From Bacillota bacterium (lineage in GTDB: Bacteria > Bacillota > Clostridia > Christensenellales > Aristaeellaceae), in assembly GCA_023404345.1 (NCBI GenBank), contig JAEYCB010000048.1, positions 20,244 through 84,243 of the forward strand: a stretch of DNA of 64,000 nt, in the 5' to 3' direction. Each line of letters starts with the position of its first letter. Position 1 is the stretch's first letter. Of this stretch, positions 45,074-54,496 are shown piece after piece. A model generated the notes under the pieces. It was not told the origin of the DNA and searched no databases. It saw only the letters and a list, made by a program, of their open reading frames with translations. Both the position numbers and the translations under genes were made by a program.

Positions 45074-45343
45074 CTACAGCGGCCTTGTCACCGTGCGCTG
45101 ACCGTTTTCGCGCTCCACGCGATAGAAACCGATCAGGTTTGAAGGATGGAGCTGCTCATACACCTCCATCACGTGCCGCGCGTCATTGAGCTCAAAGCGG
45201 ATGCTCAGCCCGCACCCCACCGACACATCCCGCGGCGTGGTGATGACCGAAACACGAACGCCGGCGCGGCGCAGCGCCCCTTCAAATTTGAGCACCTGCT
45301 GGCGCGAGCGGAATGACGCAATCCCGAAAACTTCCTGCTGCAT
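45074..45343 (-). CDS. DUF3343 family protein
   Basis: 89 aa. Pattern ASFRSRQQVLKFEGALRRAGVRVSVITTPRDVSVGCGLSIRF is that of DUF3343, small proteins often encoded near cysteine desulfurase or YedF-type sulfur-relay genes; the conserved GCG may be functional. Divergent here from such an aminotransferase. ATG 45343 has a GGAGGG 12 bases upstream. Function unknown. Confidence 0.85.
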   Translation of the reverse strand: MQQEVFGIASFRSRQQVLKFEGALRRAGVRVSVITTPRDVSVGCGLSIRFELNDARHVMEVYEQLHPSNLIGFYRVERENGQRTVTRPL

Positions 45344-45423
45344 GGGTTCATTTCCCCCCTCCCTGCTCATAGAGTATGCGTAGAGCGGCCCGCGTGTGTG
45401 GGGCCTCGAAGGAGGTTTTCGGG

Positions 45424-46566
45424 ATGATCTATCTGGACAACGCCGCCACTTCGTTTCCCAAACCGCCCATGGTGGTGCGTGCCATGGCGGGCACGCTGCA
45501 AAAGCTCGGCGGCAATCCGGGCCGTTCGGGACATGCGCTTTCGCTTTGCGGCGGACGTATCATTCAGCGCTGCCGTGAACTGCTGGCCGAGGCATTCGAC
45601 GCGCCCGCGCCCGAAAACGTTATTTTCTTTTCCAGCTGTACTGAGGCGCTCAACACCGCCATCCGCGGCACGCTGTGCGAAGGGGACGAGGTGATCTGCT
45701 CCCACGCTGAGCACAACGCCGTGATGCGCGTGCTCAAGGGGTTGGAGGAGCAGGGGGCCATCCGTGTGCGCGTGCTCGCGCCAAACAGCCTGGGGCTGAT
45801 CGCTCCGGAGGCGCTGACTGCCGCCATCACGCCGCGCACCGCACTATGCGTGATCTGCCACGCCAGCAACGTAACAGGCGTGGTGCAACCGGTACGCCAG
45901 CTTTCCGCAGCGCTCAAGCCTTACGGCGTACCCCTGCTGGTGGACGCCGCACAGACGGCGGGTATTCTGGATGTATCGCTTTCCTCGCTGGGTGCGGATA
46001 TGATTGCCATGCCCGGTCACAAGGGGCTGCTGGGACCGCATGGTACGGGCGTGCTGGTGCTGGGACGCGGCATGCTGCCACGGCCATTGGTGGTGGGCGG
46101 CACCGGATCGCAGAGCGAAAGCATGATTCAGCCCAAGCAGCTTCCCGATCGCTATGAAAGCGGCACCGCCAATTTGCCGGGCATCGCAGGGCTGCTTGTG
46201 GGGGCGCGTTTTGCGCTTTCCCATCGCGAGGAAATCGAACAATACGAGGATTCCCTGGCGCGCGATCTGCGCACGCGCCTGTCAGCCCTGCGCGGCGTGC
46301 GCGTGCTGGGTCATCCTGCCGCGCCCAAGGTGGGCGTGGTCAGCTTTGTCCCCACTGCCATGGATGCGGGCGAACTGTGCGATGCATTGGCCAATGACGG
46401 CTTTGCCCTGCGTGCCGGGCTGCACTGCGCCCCCTCCGTGCATCAATGGCTGGGCACGCTGCATACGGGCGCATGCCGGGCCAGCGTGGGCATCTATAAC
46501 ACTGAAACGGATGTGGAGTCGCTGTCCGCCGCCATCGACCGGCTTCTCGGCCCTGGCCGCGCTTGA
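45424..46566 (+). CDS. class V aminotransferase, cysteine desulfurase-like
   Basis: 380 aa. PLP lysine in MPGHKGLLGPHGTG (about residue 195), LVDAAQTAG, and the active Cys in RAGLHCAP (about residue 340) fit the group II (SufS/CsdA-like) desulfurases that release sulfur from cysteine. AAGGAGG lies eight bases before ATG 45424. Divergent from DUF3343, a frequent genomic companion. No SufU/IscU scaffold is nearby. Confidence 0.88.
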   Translation: MIYLDNAATSFPKPPMVVRAMAGTLQKLGGNPGRSGHALSLCGGRIIQRCRELLAEAFDAPAPENVIFFSSCTEALNTAIRGTLCEGDEVICSHAEHNAVMRVLKGLEEQGAIRVRVLAPNSLGLIAPEALTAAITPRTALCVICHASNVTGVVQPVRQLSAALKPYGVPLLVDAAQTAGILDVSLSSLGADMIAMPGHKGLLGPHGTGVLVLGRGMLPRPLVVGGTGSQSESMIQPKQLPDRYESGTANLPGIAGLLVGARFALSHREEIEQYEDSLARDLRTRLSALRGVRVLGHPAAPKVGVVSFVPTAMDAGELCDALANDGFALRAGLHCAPSVHQWLGTLHTGACRASVGIYNTETDVESLSAAIDRLLGPGRA

Positions 46567-46591
46567 CACATTCCAGTTGCCGTGCTATGCT
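46563..46591 (+). promoter_or_regulatory. promoter of the sugar transferase gene
   Basis: TTGACA (46563-46568, overlapping the preceding stop), 17 bases, TATGCT (46586-46591). Confidence 0.7.
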
Positions 46592-46663
46592 GTGTAGTGT
46601 ATATAAGGTTTTTCCGGGGCTGCCATGCTTTCCTGGCAGATGCCCGTATTGATGGAGGCGTCT

Positions 46664-48160
46664 ATGCAACGCAAACGCTTTTATGCCACACAGCTGATGA
46701 AGCTATGCTTCCAGGCGCTTTTATATGTTTCGCTGTTTGTATCTTTTTTTGGCATGCTTTCCATTACCAATGAAGCCATTTTGAACATCAGCCGTACCGC
46801 CGGCACCACCATGGCTACCTTTGTTCTGACCATGCTGCTGCTTAGCGTGGTATACGGCGGCTACGAAATCGGCGTCAAAAAAATGCGCTCGGTCTTTGCC
46901 AGCATATCGCTGACTACGTTTTTTACTGATCTGATCACCTACGTGATGCTGCAGATCATGAACACCAACCCCAACAACCCGGACGCCAACCCCAGTTTCA
47001 CCTTCTGGGGCGAGGATCTGGCCCTGCTGTTTGGGGCTTTCATTTTGCAGGTGCTCATGATCTATCTTTTTGTGGCGCTGGGCTATCGTTATTATTTCCG
47101 TATCAACCCGCCGCTGGACTGCTGCATCGTGGCCTCCTCACAGGAGCTTGCCGAGCATGTGGCCTCCAAAATGGCTACGTTTCGCCAGCGCTACCGTCTG
47201 ACAGATGTTGTTCACTACGAATGCCCGGATGTGAAAAAGACCATTCAGGAACACGACGTAGTATTCCTGGCGGGCATTCCCGATACGGAAGAAGCCCTGC
47301 TGGAAGCTTACTGCTACAAACACAACAAAACCATTTACCTGCTGGCCGAGCTGGAGGATGTGGTCATCTCCACCGCCCAGCAGAACATTCTGGACGATGC
47401 TCCCTTCCTGTTCATCCACCGCATGGAGCTTACCCTCACGCAGATGTTTCTCAAGCGCGCCTGCGATATCGTCATCAGCGTTGCGGGGCTCGTGCTGACC
47501 AGCCCCGTGATGCTCGCCACCGCCATTGTCCTCAAGGCCAGCGGCAACGGGTCGGTGCTGTTTAGGCAGGATCGCGCCACCATCAACGGGCGCATCTTCC
47601 AGATCATCAAGTTCCGCACCATGTATCCGGAAAACCGTGAGGACGAAAACTGTCTCTCCGCCCGCAAGGATGACGCACGCGTCACCCCGGTGGGCCGCTT
47701 TTTGCGCAAGTACCGTATTGACGAGCTGCCCCAGCTGTGGAACGTGCTTCGCGGCGATATGAGCATCGTGGGTCCACGTCCGGAAATGCTGGAAAACGTG
47801 GACCGTTACACCCGCGAGGTTCCCGAGTTTGCCTACCGCCAGCAGATGAAGGCAGGGCTGACTGGTCTTGCGCAGATCGAAGGCAAGTACAATACCAGCC
47901 CCAAGGACAAGGCCATTCTGGACCTTCTCTATATTGAAAACTTTTCCCTTGCCTATGACTTTAAGCTGATGCTGCGCACATTGACGGTATTTTTCCGGCG
48001 TGACAGCACCGAAGGTTTTGAGGACAAGCCCGTGGACTGCCCCGAAATGCGCGTGGAGCCCCGCCCTGTTTGCTCCGCTCCGCCGGCATCAGGCAGTCAG
48101 GGCAAGAAAAAGCCCTCCAGCAGGGGCAAGGGCAAGCAGCCTTTGCGCACGGCGTTATAA
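46664..48160 (+). CDS. polyprenyl-phosphate sugar-1-phosphate transferase (exopolysaccharide initiation)
   Basis: 498 aa. Four N-terminal membrane segments, a soluble middle domain, then a fifth segment leading into the catalytic bacterial sugar transferase domain (KRACDIVISVAGL to residue 450, with FRQDRATINGRIFQIIKFRTM and the DELPQLWNVLRGDMSIVGPRPE signature). It starts lipid-linked glycan synthesis at the membrane. A Lys/Ser-rich tail follows. ATG 46664 has GGAGG five bases upstream. With the nucleotidyltransferase and GalE downstream it forms a surface-glycan precursor set. Confidence 0.9.
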   Translation: MQRKRFYATQLMKLCFQALLYVSLFVSFFGMLSITNEAILNISRTAGTTMATFVLTMLLLSVVYGGYEIGVKKMRSVFASISLTTFFTDLITYVMLQIMNTNPNNPDANPSFTFWGEDLALLFGAFILQVLMIYLFVALGYRYYFRINPPLDCCIVASSQELAEHVASKMATFRQRYRLTDVVHYECPDVKKTIQEHDVVFLAGIPDTEEALLEAYCYKHNKTIYLLAELEDVVISTAQQNILDDAPFLFIHRMELTLTQMFLKRACDIVISVAGLVLTSPVMLATAIVLKASGNGSVLFRQDRATINGRIFQIIKFRTMYPENREDENCLSARKDDARVTPVGRFLRKYRIDELPQLWNVLRGDMSIVGPRPEMLENVDRYTREVPEFAYRQQMKAGLTGLAQIEGKYNTSPKDKAILDLLYIENFSLAYDFKLMLRTLTVFFRRDSTEGFEDKPVDCPEMRVEPRPVCSAPPASGSQGKKKPSSRGKGKQPLRTAL

Positions 48161-48225
48161 GCCAGCTTCTCCCCGCCGCAAGACGGGTCTAGCATAAACA
48201 GATACGGGAGAAAGGATTGATCAGC

Positions 48226-49131
48226 ATGGATAAAACCCTCGTGATCATGGCCGCCGGCATGGGCTCGCGCTACGGCGGAAATAAGCAGATTGACGGCATG
48301 GGCCCCCACAACGAGGTGCTGATGCTCTACTCCATCTACGATGCCGTGAAGGCAGGCTTCAACAAGGTCGTGTTTATCATTAAGCATGACTTTGAGGACC
48401 GCTTCCGCGAGCTGGTGGGCGATGTGGTCAAGGGCAGTGTGAAAGTGGAATACGCCTTCCAGGAACTGAACAACCTGCCTGCGGGCTGCTCCATCCCCGC
48501 TGAGCGCACCAAGCCCCTGGGTACGGTGCAGGCCATTCTGGCGGCCAAGGACCTGATCCATGAGCCCTTTGCCGTCATCAATGCGGACGACTACTATGGC
48601 ACCAGCGCCTTTAAGACCATGGTGGACCATCTGGAAAAGCTCTCGCCCGAAAAGCATGCCTGCATGGTGGGCTACTACCTCAAGAACACCGTCAGCGAGC
48701 ATGGCCATGTCACCCGCGGCGTATGCGGCGTGGACGAAAACGGCCACCTGACCTCCGTGACCGAAACCTACAAGATCCAGCCCTTCCCCGACGGCACCAT
48801 CCGCGATACCGAGAAGGACCCCAACGGTGTGATTCTGGACCCCGAAAGCCTGGTCAGCATGAACTTCTTCGGCTTCACGCCCTGGCTGTTTGAAAAGGCC
48901 GAGGAGCGCTTCACCGCCTTCCTCAAGAGCCTCTCCCCCACCGAGCTCAAGGCCGAATACGTGCTGCCCGTGCTGGTGGACCAGCTCATGCACGAGGACG
49001 GCCTGAAGGTGGATGTGCTCTCCACCGACGCGGTGTGGTTCGGCGTAACCTATCACGAGGATAAGCCCTATGTGCAGGCTGAGCTGAAAAAGATGCACGA
49101 CGACGGCACCTACCCCGAAAAGCTGTTTTGA
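48226..49131 (+). CDS. sugar-1-phosphate nucleotidyltransferase family protein
   Basis: 301 aa. N-terminal VIMAAGMGSRYGGNKQID is the nucleotide-binding signature, and FAVINADDYYG carries the metal-binding Asp. It lacks the left-handed helix domain, and its sugar specificity is not obvious; it may not be GalU. GAAAGGA precedes ATG 48226. Followed after 26 bases by galE. Confidence 0.87.
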   Translation: MDKTLVIMAAGMGSRYGGNKQIDGMGPHNEVLMLYSIYDAVKAGFNKVVFIIKHDFEDRFRELVGDVVKGSVKVEYAFQELNNLPAGCSIPAERTKPLGTVQAILAAKDLIHEPFAVINADDYYGTSAFKTMVDHLEKLSPEKHACMVGYYLKNTVSEHGHVTRGVCGVDENGHLTSVTETYKIQPFPDGTIRDTEKDPNGVILDPESLVSMNFFGFTPWLFEKAEERFTAFLKSLSPTELKAEYVLPVLVDQLMHEDGLKVDVLSTDAVWFGVTYHEDKPYVQAELKKMHDDGTYPEKLF

Positions 49132-49157
49132 TTGAACAGGAAAGGAACGTGCGCTTC

Positions 49158-50177
49158 ATGAAAATTCTTCTCACGGGCGGCGCTGGCTTCATCGGCTCCC
49201 ACACTTATGTGGAACTGATCAAGGCAGGCCACGAGGCCGTTATCGTGGACAACTTCTACAATGCCAGCGAACATGTGCTGGACCGCCTCAAAACCATCAC
49301 CGGCCAGCACGTGTGCTGCTACAACGTGGATGTGACCGACGCCGCCGAGCTGGACAAGGTGTTCGCCTCCCACTCGTTTGACGCGGTGATCCACTTCGCG
49401 GGATACAAGGCTGTGGGCGAGAGCGTGGAAAAGCCCCTCGAATACTACCGCAACAACCTGGACAGCACCCTCACCCTGTGTGAAGTGATGCGCAAGCACG
49501 GCGTGAAGCGCATCGTGTTCAGCTCGTCCGCGACGGTCTACGGCATGTCCGACGAAATGCCGCTGGTGGAGAGCATGCACACGGGCGGCTGCACCAATCC
49601 CTACGGCTGGACCAAGTACATGATCGAGCAGATCCTTCAGGATGTGGCGCACGCCTATCCTGACTGGTCTGTGGCGCTGCTGCGCTACTTCAACCCCATC
49701 GGCGCGCACGAAAGCGGCCTCATCGGAGAGGACCCTGTTGGCATTCCCAACAACCTGATGCCCTACATCACCCAGGTGGCCAGCGGCAAGCTCCAGCAGC
49801 TGCGCGTGTTCGGCAGCGACTATCCCACGCACGACGGCACGGGCGTGCGCGACTACATCCACGTGGTGGATCTGGCGCGCGGCCATGTGGCGGCCTGTAA
49901 CTACCTGATGCAGCACAGCGGCTGCGAGGTATTCAATCTGGGCACCGGCACGGGATACAGCGTGCTGGATCTGGTCAATACCTTCCAGCGCGTCAACGAC
50001 ATCCAGATTCCCTACGCCATTGTGGACCGCCGTCCGGGCGATGTAGCCCGCTGCTACGCGGACCCCTCAAAGGCGAAGGAACTTCTTGGCTGGCAGGCGG
50101 AAAAGACGCTGGACGATATGTGCCGCGATTCCTGGCGCTGGCAGAGCAACAACCCCAACGGCTACCGCGACGCCTGA
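49158..50177 (+). CDS. galE: UDP-glucose 4-epimerase
   Basis: 339 aa, the normal length. NAD-binding TGGAGFIGSH (residues 6-15), catalytic YxxxK in NPYGWTKYMIEQ (about 149-160), SSSATVYG, and RYFNPIGAHESG are all present. Interconverts UDP-glucose and UDP-galactose. Followed by a strong bidirectional terminator. Confidence 0.96.
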   Translation: MKILLTGGAGFIGSHTYVELIKAGHEAVIVDNFYNASEHVLDRLKTITGQHVCCYNVDVTDAAELDKVFASHSFDAVIHFAGYKAVGESVEKPLEYYRNNLDSTLTLCEVMRKHGVKRIVFSSSATVYGMSDEMPLVESMHTGGCTNPYGWTKYMIEQILQDVAHAYPDWSVALLRYFNPIGAHESGLIGEDPVGIPNNLMPYITQVASGKLQQLRVFGSDYPTHDGTGVRDYIHVVDLARGHVAACNYLMQHSGCEVFNLGTGTGYSVLDLVNTFQRVNDIQIPYAIVDRRPGDVARCYADPSKAKELLGWQAEKTLDDMCRDSWRWQSNNPNGYRDA

Positions 50178-50196
50178 TCTTCCTTGAACAAAACAG

Positions 50197-50236
50197 GACC
50201 GCTTCGGAAGCGTTTCTTCCGAAGCGGTCTTCTTGT
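50197..50236 (+). terminator. bidirectional terminator between galE and ketopantoate reductase gene
   Basis: GACCGCTTCGGAAG (50197-50210) pairs with CTTCCGAAGCGGTC (50216-50229), with T-rich plus side and a T run on the minus side. Confidence 0.88.
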
Positions 50237-50245
50237 TTGTTGCGT

Positions 50246-51295
50246 TCAGGCCTTTGCGCCGGAACGGGCGCTCTTTTGCGTGCAGAACACGGGATCGTAG
50301 AGGTTCTCGACCTTGATGCTGCGCTTGTCGCCCTCGATTTCCTTGATCATAACAGTCAGGCGGCGGTTGATGGGACAATCCACGCCCAGCTCCTCGCCCT
50401 TTTGCGCGATAAAGCCGTTGAAATAGTCGATTTCGGTAGGCCTTCCGCGCTCCAGTGATTGCAGGCTGGAACTTTTCAGCCGCCGGTATTTGAGTCCCAC
50501 CGCCAAAATCATGGCATGCCGGCGCAGGTTGTCCAGCGGGCCGTCTCCTGCCAGCAGCTTTTCATAGTCCAGCTTTCCTCCGAAAGGCGGCACCTTCAGG
50601 CCCTGAGCGTGCGCTACGTCCATCGCTTCGCGGATGATGCCCAGGAAGATACGCCTTGCCTGGCTTTTGCGAAGCATCTGCCCCAGGCACAGGCCGCAGA
50701 TGGCTCCCAGCGAGGTGATACAGCTGTTGACAATCAGCTTGGAATACAGCTCCGCATAAATATCCGGCGTGATGACCGTGGGCGCAACCGCATCCATGGC
50801 GCGCCGGACGGGCTCCAGTGCCGCCTGATCGCCTGCGATGCGTCCAATGAGAAATTCTCCCGTGCTGGTCACAGTGAGTTCGCCCGGGCCTAGCATGGTT
50901 GCGCCCCAGCCGATCACGCAGCCCACCGTGCGCTCTTTGCCCACCACGGCGGCCAGCGCGTCGGTGCAGATGCCGTTTTGCAGGCTCAGCACCAGCGAAT
51001 CCTCCTTCAGATAGGGCATCAGTGCCCGGGCACAGGCGGGCATATCGTATGCTTTAGTGGCAATAAGCGCCACATCATATGTACCGCTAAGCTCTGCAAT
51101 ATCGGCCACAGCATTCAGGTGGACCGTATGCTCACCTCTCACACCCGTGATATGCAGGCCCCTGCCAGAGGCGATATCCGCAATCTCCTGATGCTTGCAC
51201 ACCAGCGTCACATCGCTTCCGCCCTGCTTCATCATTGCCGCCGTGACGCCCCCAATGGCGCCAGCGCCAACTACGACGATGCGAATGGAATCCAT
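50246..51295 (-). CDS. ketopantoate reductase family protein (PanE/ApbA)
   Basis: 349 aa. N-terminal VVVGAGAIGGVTAAM binds NADPH; KAYDMPACARAL and LQNGICTDAL match the family, as does the C-terminal helical domain with the Lys of SKLIVNSC. Reduces ketopantoate for pantothenate synthesis or a related 2-keto acid; no other pan genes are nearby, so specificity is open. ATG 51295 follows GGAAGTGA. Own promoter and terminator. Confidence 0.87.
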   Translation of the reverse strand: MDSIRIVVVGAGAIGGVTAAMMKQGGSDVTLVCKHQEIADIASGRGLHITGVRGEHTVHLNAVADIAELSGTYDVALIATKAYDMPACARALMPYLKEDSLVLSLQNGICTDALAAVVGKERTVGCVIGWGATMLGPGELTVTSTGEFLIGRIAGDQAALEPVRRAMDAVAPTVITPDIYAELYSKLIVNSCITSLGAICGLCLGQMLRKSQARRIFLGIIREAMDVAHAQGLKVPPFGGKLDYEKLLAGDGPLDNLRRHAMILAVGLKYRRLKSSSLQSLERGRPTEIDYFNGFIAQKGEELGVDCPINRRLTVMIKEIEGDKRSIKVENLYDPVFCTQKSARSGAKA

Positions 51296-51329
51296 CGTCT
51301 TCACTTCCTTCCTGACGATTTCCGGGGAG

Positions 51330-51358
51330 ATTGTATCACGGCGGGAGGAAAAAGGCAA
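51330..51358 (-). promoter_or_regulatory. promoter of the ketopantoate reductase gene
   Basis: Minus strand TTGCCT (51353-51358), 17 bases, TACAAT (51330-51335). Confidence 0.6.
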
Positions 51359-51374
51359 GAGGAGCCCATTCAGG

Positions 51375-51429
51375 ATAAAAAAAGTCCCCGGCGCTCAAGG
51401 AAACGCAATCCCTTAAGCGTCGGGAACTT
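51375..51429 (-). terminator. terminator of the sugar ABC-ula operon
   Basis: A 20-bp imperfect stem (51410-51429 with 51380-51399) followed by a T7 run on the minus strand; 20 bases after the UlaE stop. Confidence 0.88.
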
Positions 51430-51449
51430 TCAGGCCGCATACGCGGCGG

Positions 51450-52298
51450 TCATTGCACAGCGAGGTTGAGATGGCTCCTCAGAAAATGGTTGGCAGAGGC
51501 AAGATCCTCGCGCCAGCTGTCAGAGCCGGTATACCAGAACTCACCCACGAAGGTGCGCACATCCAGCTCATAGGCCTTCCGTGCAATGGCGGTGAAATCC
51601 ACATGGCCCGTGCCGAAGGGAACCTCTCGGAATACGCCAGGTACCGTCTCCTTTAGATGCAGCGCCGCAAGGTGTCCCCGGCCGGCATCAAGGTCCGCCA
51701 GCACCTGACCGGCGTTGCCACCGGCTGCATTGGTCAGGTTGCCGCTGTCAGGATAGACCTGCAGCCAGGCACTCTGGGTGCTGTGCACATATTGCATGGC
51801 CTTTTCCACGGTATTCATGAAAGGCGTTTCCATCGTTTCAAAGGCCAGCATCACGCCGTAGGCAGCTGCCATGTGCGCCGCTTTTCTGAGGTTCTGGGCG
51901 AAAAGCTCGCGGGTCTGGCTAGAGCCTTCCAGATAGTACACATCATAACCCGCCAGCTGAATCAGCCGGATATTGAGGCGGCTGGCCAGACGGATGGCCT
52001 TTTCCATGATCTCCATGCTCCGCGCCCGAACGGCGGGATCAGGATGGCCCATGGGATATTTGCGGTGGCCGGAGAGACAGATGGAATGAATCGGAACGCC
52101 CGTTTCATGCATGCTGTGTTCCAGCTGCTCCAGTGTCGCCTCGTCCCAGTCCAGACGGGCGAGCTTTTCATCCGTTTCATCAATGGACAATTCCAGATAA
52201 TCAAAACCGGCCTGCCGTGTCAAACGCAGCTTTTGAGCAAGCTCAAGGTCATTGGGCATGCTCTTTTCATACAGTCCCAGCCTGTAGGGCATGGTCAT
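51450..52298 (-). CDS. ulaE: L-ribulose-5-phosphate (L-xylulose-5-phosphate) 3-epimerase
   Basis: 282 aa TIM barrel. The N-terminal LGLYEKSMPNDLELAQKL and FDYLELSIDETDEKLARLDW segment is diagnostic of UlaE/SgbU; metal-binding residues lie in ETMETPF and HLKET. Converts L-xylulose-5-P to L-ribulose-5-P in ascorbate use. ATG 52298 has AGAAGGA eight bases upstream. Last gene of the ABC-ulaG-propeller-ulaE operon. Confidence 0.88.
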   Translation of the reverse strand: MTMPYRLGLYEKSMPNDLELAQKLRLTRQAGFDYLELSIDETDEKLARLDWDEATLEQLEHSMHETGVPIHSICLSGHRKYPMGHPDPAVRARSMEIMEKAIRLASRLNIRLIQLAGYDVYYLEGSSQTRELFAQNLRKAAHMAAAYGVMLAFETMETPFMNTVEKAMQYVHSTQSAWLQVYPDSGNLTNAAGGNAGQVLADLDAGRGHLAALHLKETVPGVFREVPFGTGHVDFTAIARKAYELDVRTFVGEFWYTGSDSWREDLASANHFLRSHLNLAVQ

Positions 52299-52321
52299 TG
52301 TCAGCATCCTTCTTTCAGGGT

Positions 52322-53353
52322 TCATGGCTCAACGGTATAGACGGCAGCCTGTGCGGCTTCACGGTCGGCGGCATAGATTTCGTCCCCATCAGCGCCATGA
52401 TGAATCCAGGCATTGCTGGGTCCTACGCCGGAATCAACCGTATCCACCTCAAAGTGCCCGTCCTTCCAGTACACCACAAACAACTGCTGTTTGCCCCTGC
52501 GGCATCCTCCCACAAAGCACGGCACACCCGCCAGACGGCCCGCCTTGACGACATGATAGAACTCCGTCGTTTCGGGATGCTCAAACACCTTGCGGTACAC
52601 ACCGTCGATCTTTTTGTAAATGCGGAAGTAACAGCCATGGAAGGCCTCGATGGTGGCAATTTCGTTTTCGCCGTCTCCGTCGATGTCGATCCAGTCGGCA
52701 TCGCTCGTGGGCATATCCATGATTTGACGTACCTCCCAGTCCTCGCTGCCCGCGGGGGGTGGGATGACCTCAAACACGCCCTGAGCGCAGGTCACCAGTC
52801 CGGCGTCATGGCCGTCAAGGGAAATGCGGGCATAGCCGTGGTTCTGGAAGCAATCGTCCTTCAGAGTGGTCAGGTGCAGCGGCTCCTCCCAGTTCTCCGG
52901 CATGGGTGCCACGTAGATGCTCCCGGGGCAGGACCAGTCCTCGCGGGTCTGCTTGTGGGCGGCAAGGGTGCAGATCACCAGCCAGGACCTGCCGTCGCGC
53001 TGAAGAATGTCGAAGCGATGAAGGTATGCCTTCGTCACCAGTTCGCGCGTTTCATATCCGCCTTTTCCGTCCGGGCGCACCCAGACCAGGCAGGCTTCCT
53101 CCCAGTCATAGAGCCGGTAAAACTTCTGAACGGCCAGAAATTCGCCCGGATGCCCAGGAATTGGCACCATGCCCATGGTGCCGCCCGGCTCTTCCCACAC
53201 GGTCTTTCGTTTTTGCTTGGTGGCGCAGTCCACGGCCATGCAGGGACCCTTGTTTTCAGCCGCAAAAAAGGCGTATGGTTCGCCTTCTGCCTGCATCACC
53301 GTTACCGCATAGCAATGATCCATTTCGGCAAGAAGCCGTTTGGTATACCTCAT
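52322..53353 (-). CDS. unrecognised protein, possible beta-propeller (FG-GAP/VCBS-like)
   Basis: 343 aa without signal peptide or membrane segments, so cytoplasmic. The segment DADWIDIDGDGENEIATIE (about residue 215) is a Ca-binding-loop-like DxDGDGxxE repeat of FG-GAP/VCBS propellers; the rest alternates short strands and turns rich in W, Y and G. Sits between UlaG and UlaE, so it probably acts on, or senses, a pathway intermediate. No enzyme family recognised. No obvious ribosome-binding site deviation; GGAGG precedes ATG 53353. Confidence 0.7.
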   Translation of the reverse strand: MRYTKRLLAEMDHCYAVTVMQAEGEPYAFFAAENKGPCMAVDCATKQKRKTVWEEPGGTMGMVPIPGHPGEFLAVQKFYRLYDWEEACLVWVRPDGKGGYETRELVTKAYLHRFDILQRDGRSWLVICTLAAHKQTREDWSCPGSIYVAPMPENWEEPLHLTTLKDDCFQNHGYARISLDGHDAGLVTCAQGVFEVIPPPAGSEDWEVRQIMDMPTSDADWIDIDGDGENEIATIEAFHGCYFRIYKKIDGVYRKVFEHPETTEFYHVVKAGRLAGVPCFVGGCRRGKQQLFVVYWKDGHFEVDTVDSGVGPSNAWIHHGADGDEIYAADREAAQAAVYTVEP

Positions 53354-53367
53354 AAGGCTGCGCCTCC

Positions 53368-54471
53368 TTACAGGCAGGAGCGGAACGGAATGTTCTGAGG
53401 CGCTTCAAAGCAGTCCTCAAACCCGCGCTGATGGTGATAGTAGAGCTTGTCCTTGTCCTGCGGATAGACGTATTTTCCGCCCACCTGCCAGAAGAAAGGA
53501 TGGAACGTGTATTCGTTGCGATCCTTCTTGAAATCATACAGCAGGCGGATCTCTTCGCAATCAGCCTGGAAATTGGTCCACACGTCCCAGTGGATGGGAA
53601 TGACCACCTCGCAGCGCAGGTTTTCCGCCATGCGCAGAATGTCCGTGGAGGTCATCTTGTCCTGCATGCCCACAGGGTTTTCGCCGAAGGAACCGAAAGC
53701 CACGTCGATGTCATAATCCTTGCCGTGCTTGGCAAAGTAAATGGAGAAATGGCTGTCGCCGGAATGATAGATGTTGCCGCCCTCCGTTTTCAGCAGGTAG
53801 TTTACGGCCTTGTCATCCATATCCGTGGGACACTTGCCGGCCAGCTCCTCGCGATCAGGGCCGGTGGAATCAGTGGTAACGATGCAGGTACGGTCAAAGC
53901 TGTCCAGACAGACGATCTCCACGTCGCCAACGGTCAGGGTGTCGCCCGGGCGCACGGTGATGCAGCGCTCCCTAGGCACGCCCCATTTAACCCAGGTTTC
54001 AACGGATTTTTTGGGGCCGATGAAGGGCACGGGAATCTCGCGGCCGTCCTTGTCGGTCGTGGTCATGCCGCTGTTGATGACATGTGCCGCCCATTCCGCG
54101 CTCATGTGGTCCTGATGATAATGCGTGGCCAGCACCGCGTCGACATGCTTGAATGCAAAGGGGTCAAACACGAAGGGCACGTTGCGCAGGTTGGGTTGCA
54201 TGGCGCGTGCGCCGCACATATTGGCCATCTGATGCCCCACGGCCATCTTGCCATTGCCATGGGTACGCTTGCCGTTTCCACACCACAGATCGATGGTCAG
54301 ATTGGTGTTGCCGGGGGTTTTCATCCAGATGCCGGTGCAGCCCAGCCACCACATGCCGACGTTGCCAGCGGGGATCACCGCGCTTTCGATGTCCTCTACG
54401 AGCCAGGTGCCCCATTCGGGGAATGTTTTCAGAATCCAGCTTTCTCTGGTAATGGACTGAATGTCACTCAT
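53368..54471 (-). CDS. ulaG: L-ascorbate-6-phosphate lactonase UlaG
   Basis: 367 aa metallo-beta-lactamase fold. Metal ligands are in THYHQDHMSAEW (about residue 115), with further His and Asp in HSGDSHFS and PIHWDVWTNF. Residues 1-60 (ITRESWILKTFPEWGTWLVEDIE) are the characteristic UlaG N-terminus. Opens the lactone ring of L-ascorbate-6-P to 3-keto-L-gulonate-6-P. AGGAGG lies eight bases before ATG 54471. Follows the ABC permeases; no PTS ulaABC genes are seen. Confidence 0.92.
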   Translation of the reverse strand: MSDIQSITRESWILKTFPEWGTWLVEDIESAVIPAGNVGMWWLGCTGIWMKTPGNTNLTIDLWCGNGKRTHGNGKMAVGHQMANMCGARAMQPNLRNVPFVFDPFAFKHVDAVLATHYHQDHMSAEWAAHVINSGMTTTDKDGREIPVPFIGPKKSVETWVKWGVPRERCITVRPGDTLTVGDVEIVCLDSFDRTCIVTTDSTGPDREELAGKCPTDMDDKAVNYLLKTEGGNIYHSGDSHFSIYFAKHGKDYDIDVAFGSFGENPVGMQDKMTSTDILRMAENLRCEVVIPIHWDVWTNFQADCEEIRLLYDFKKDRNEYTFHPFFWQVGGKYVYPQDKDKLYYHHQRGFEDCFEAPQNIPFRSCL

Positions 54472-54496
54472 TGCAAATTCCTCCTGTCAGACCGCT

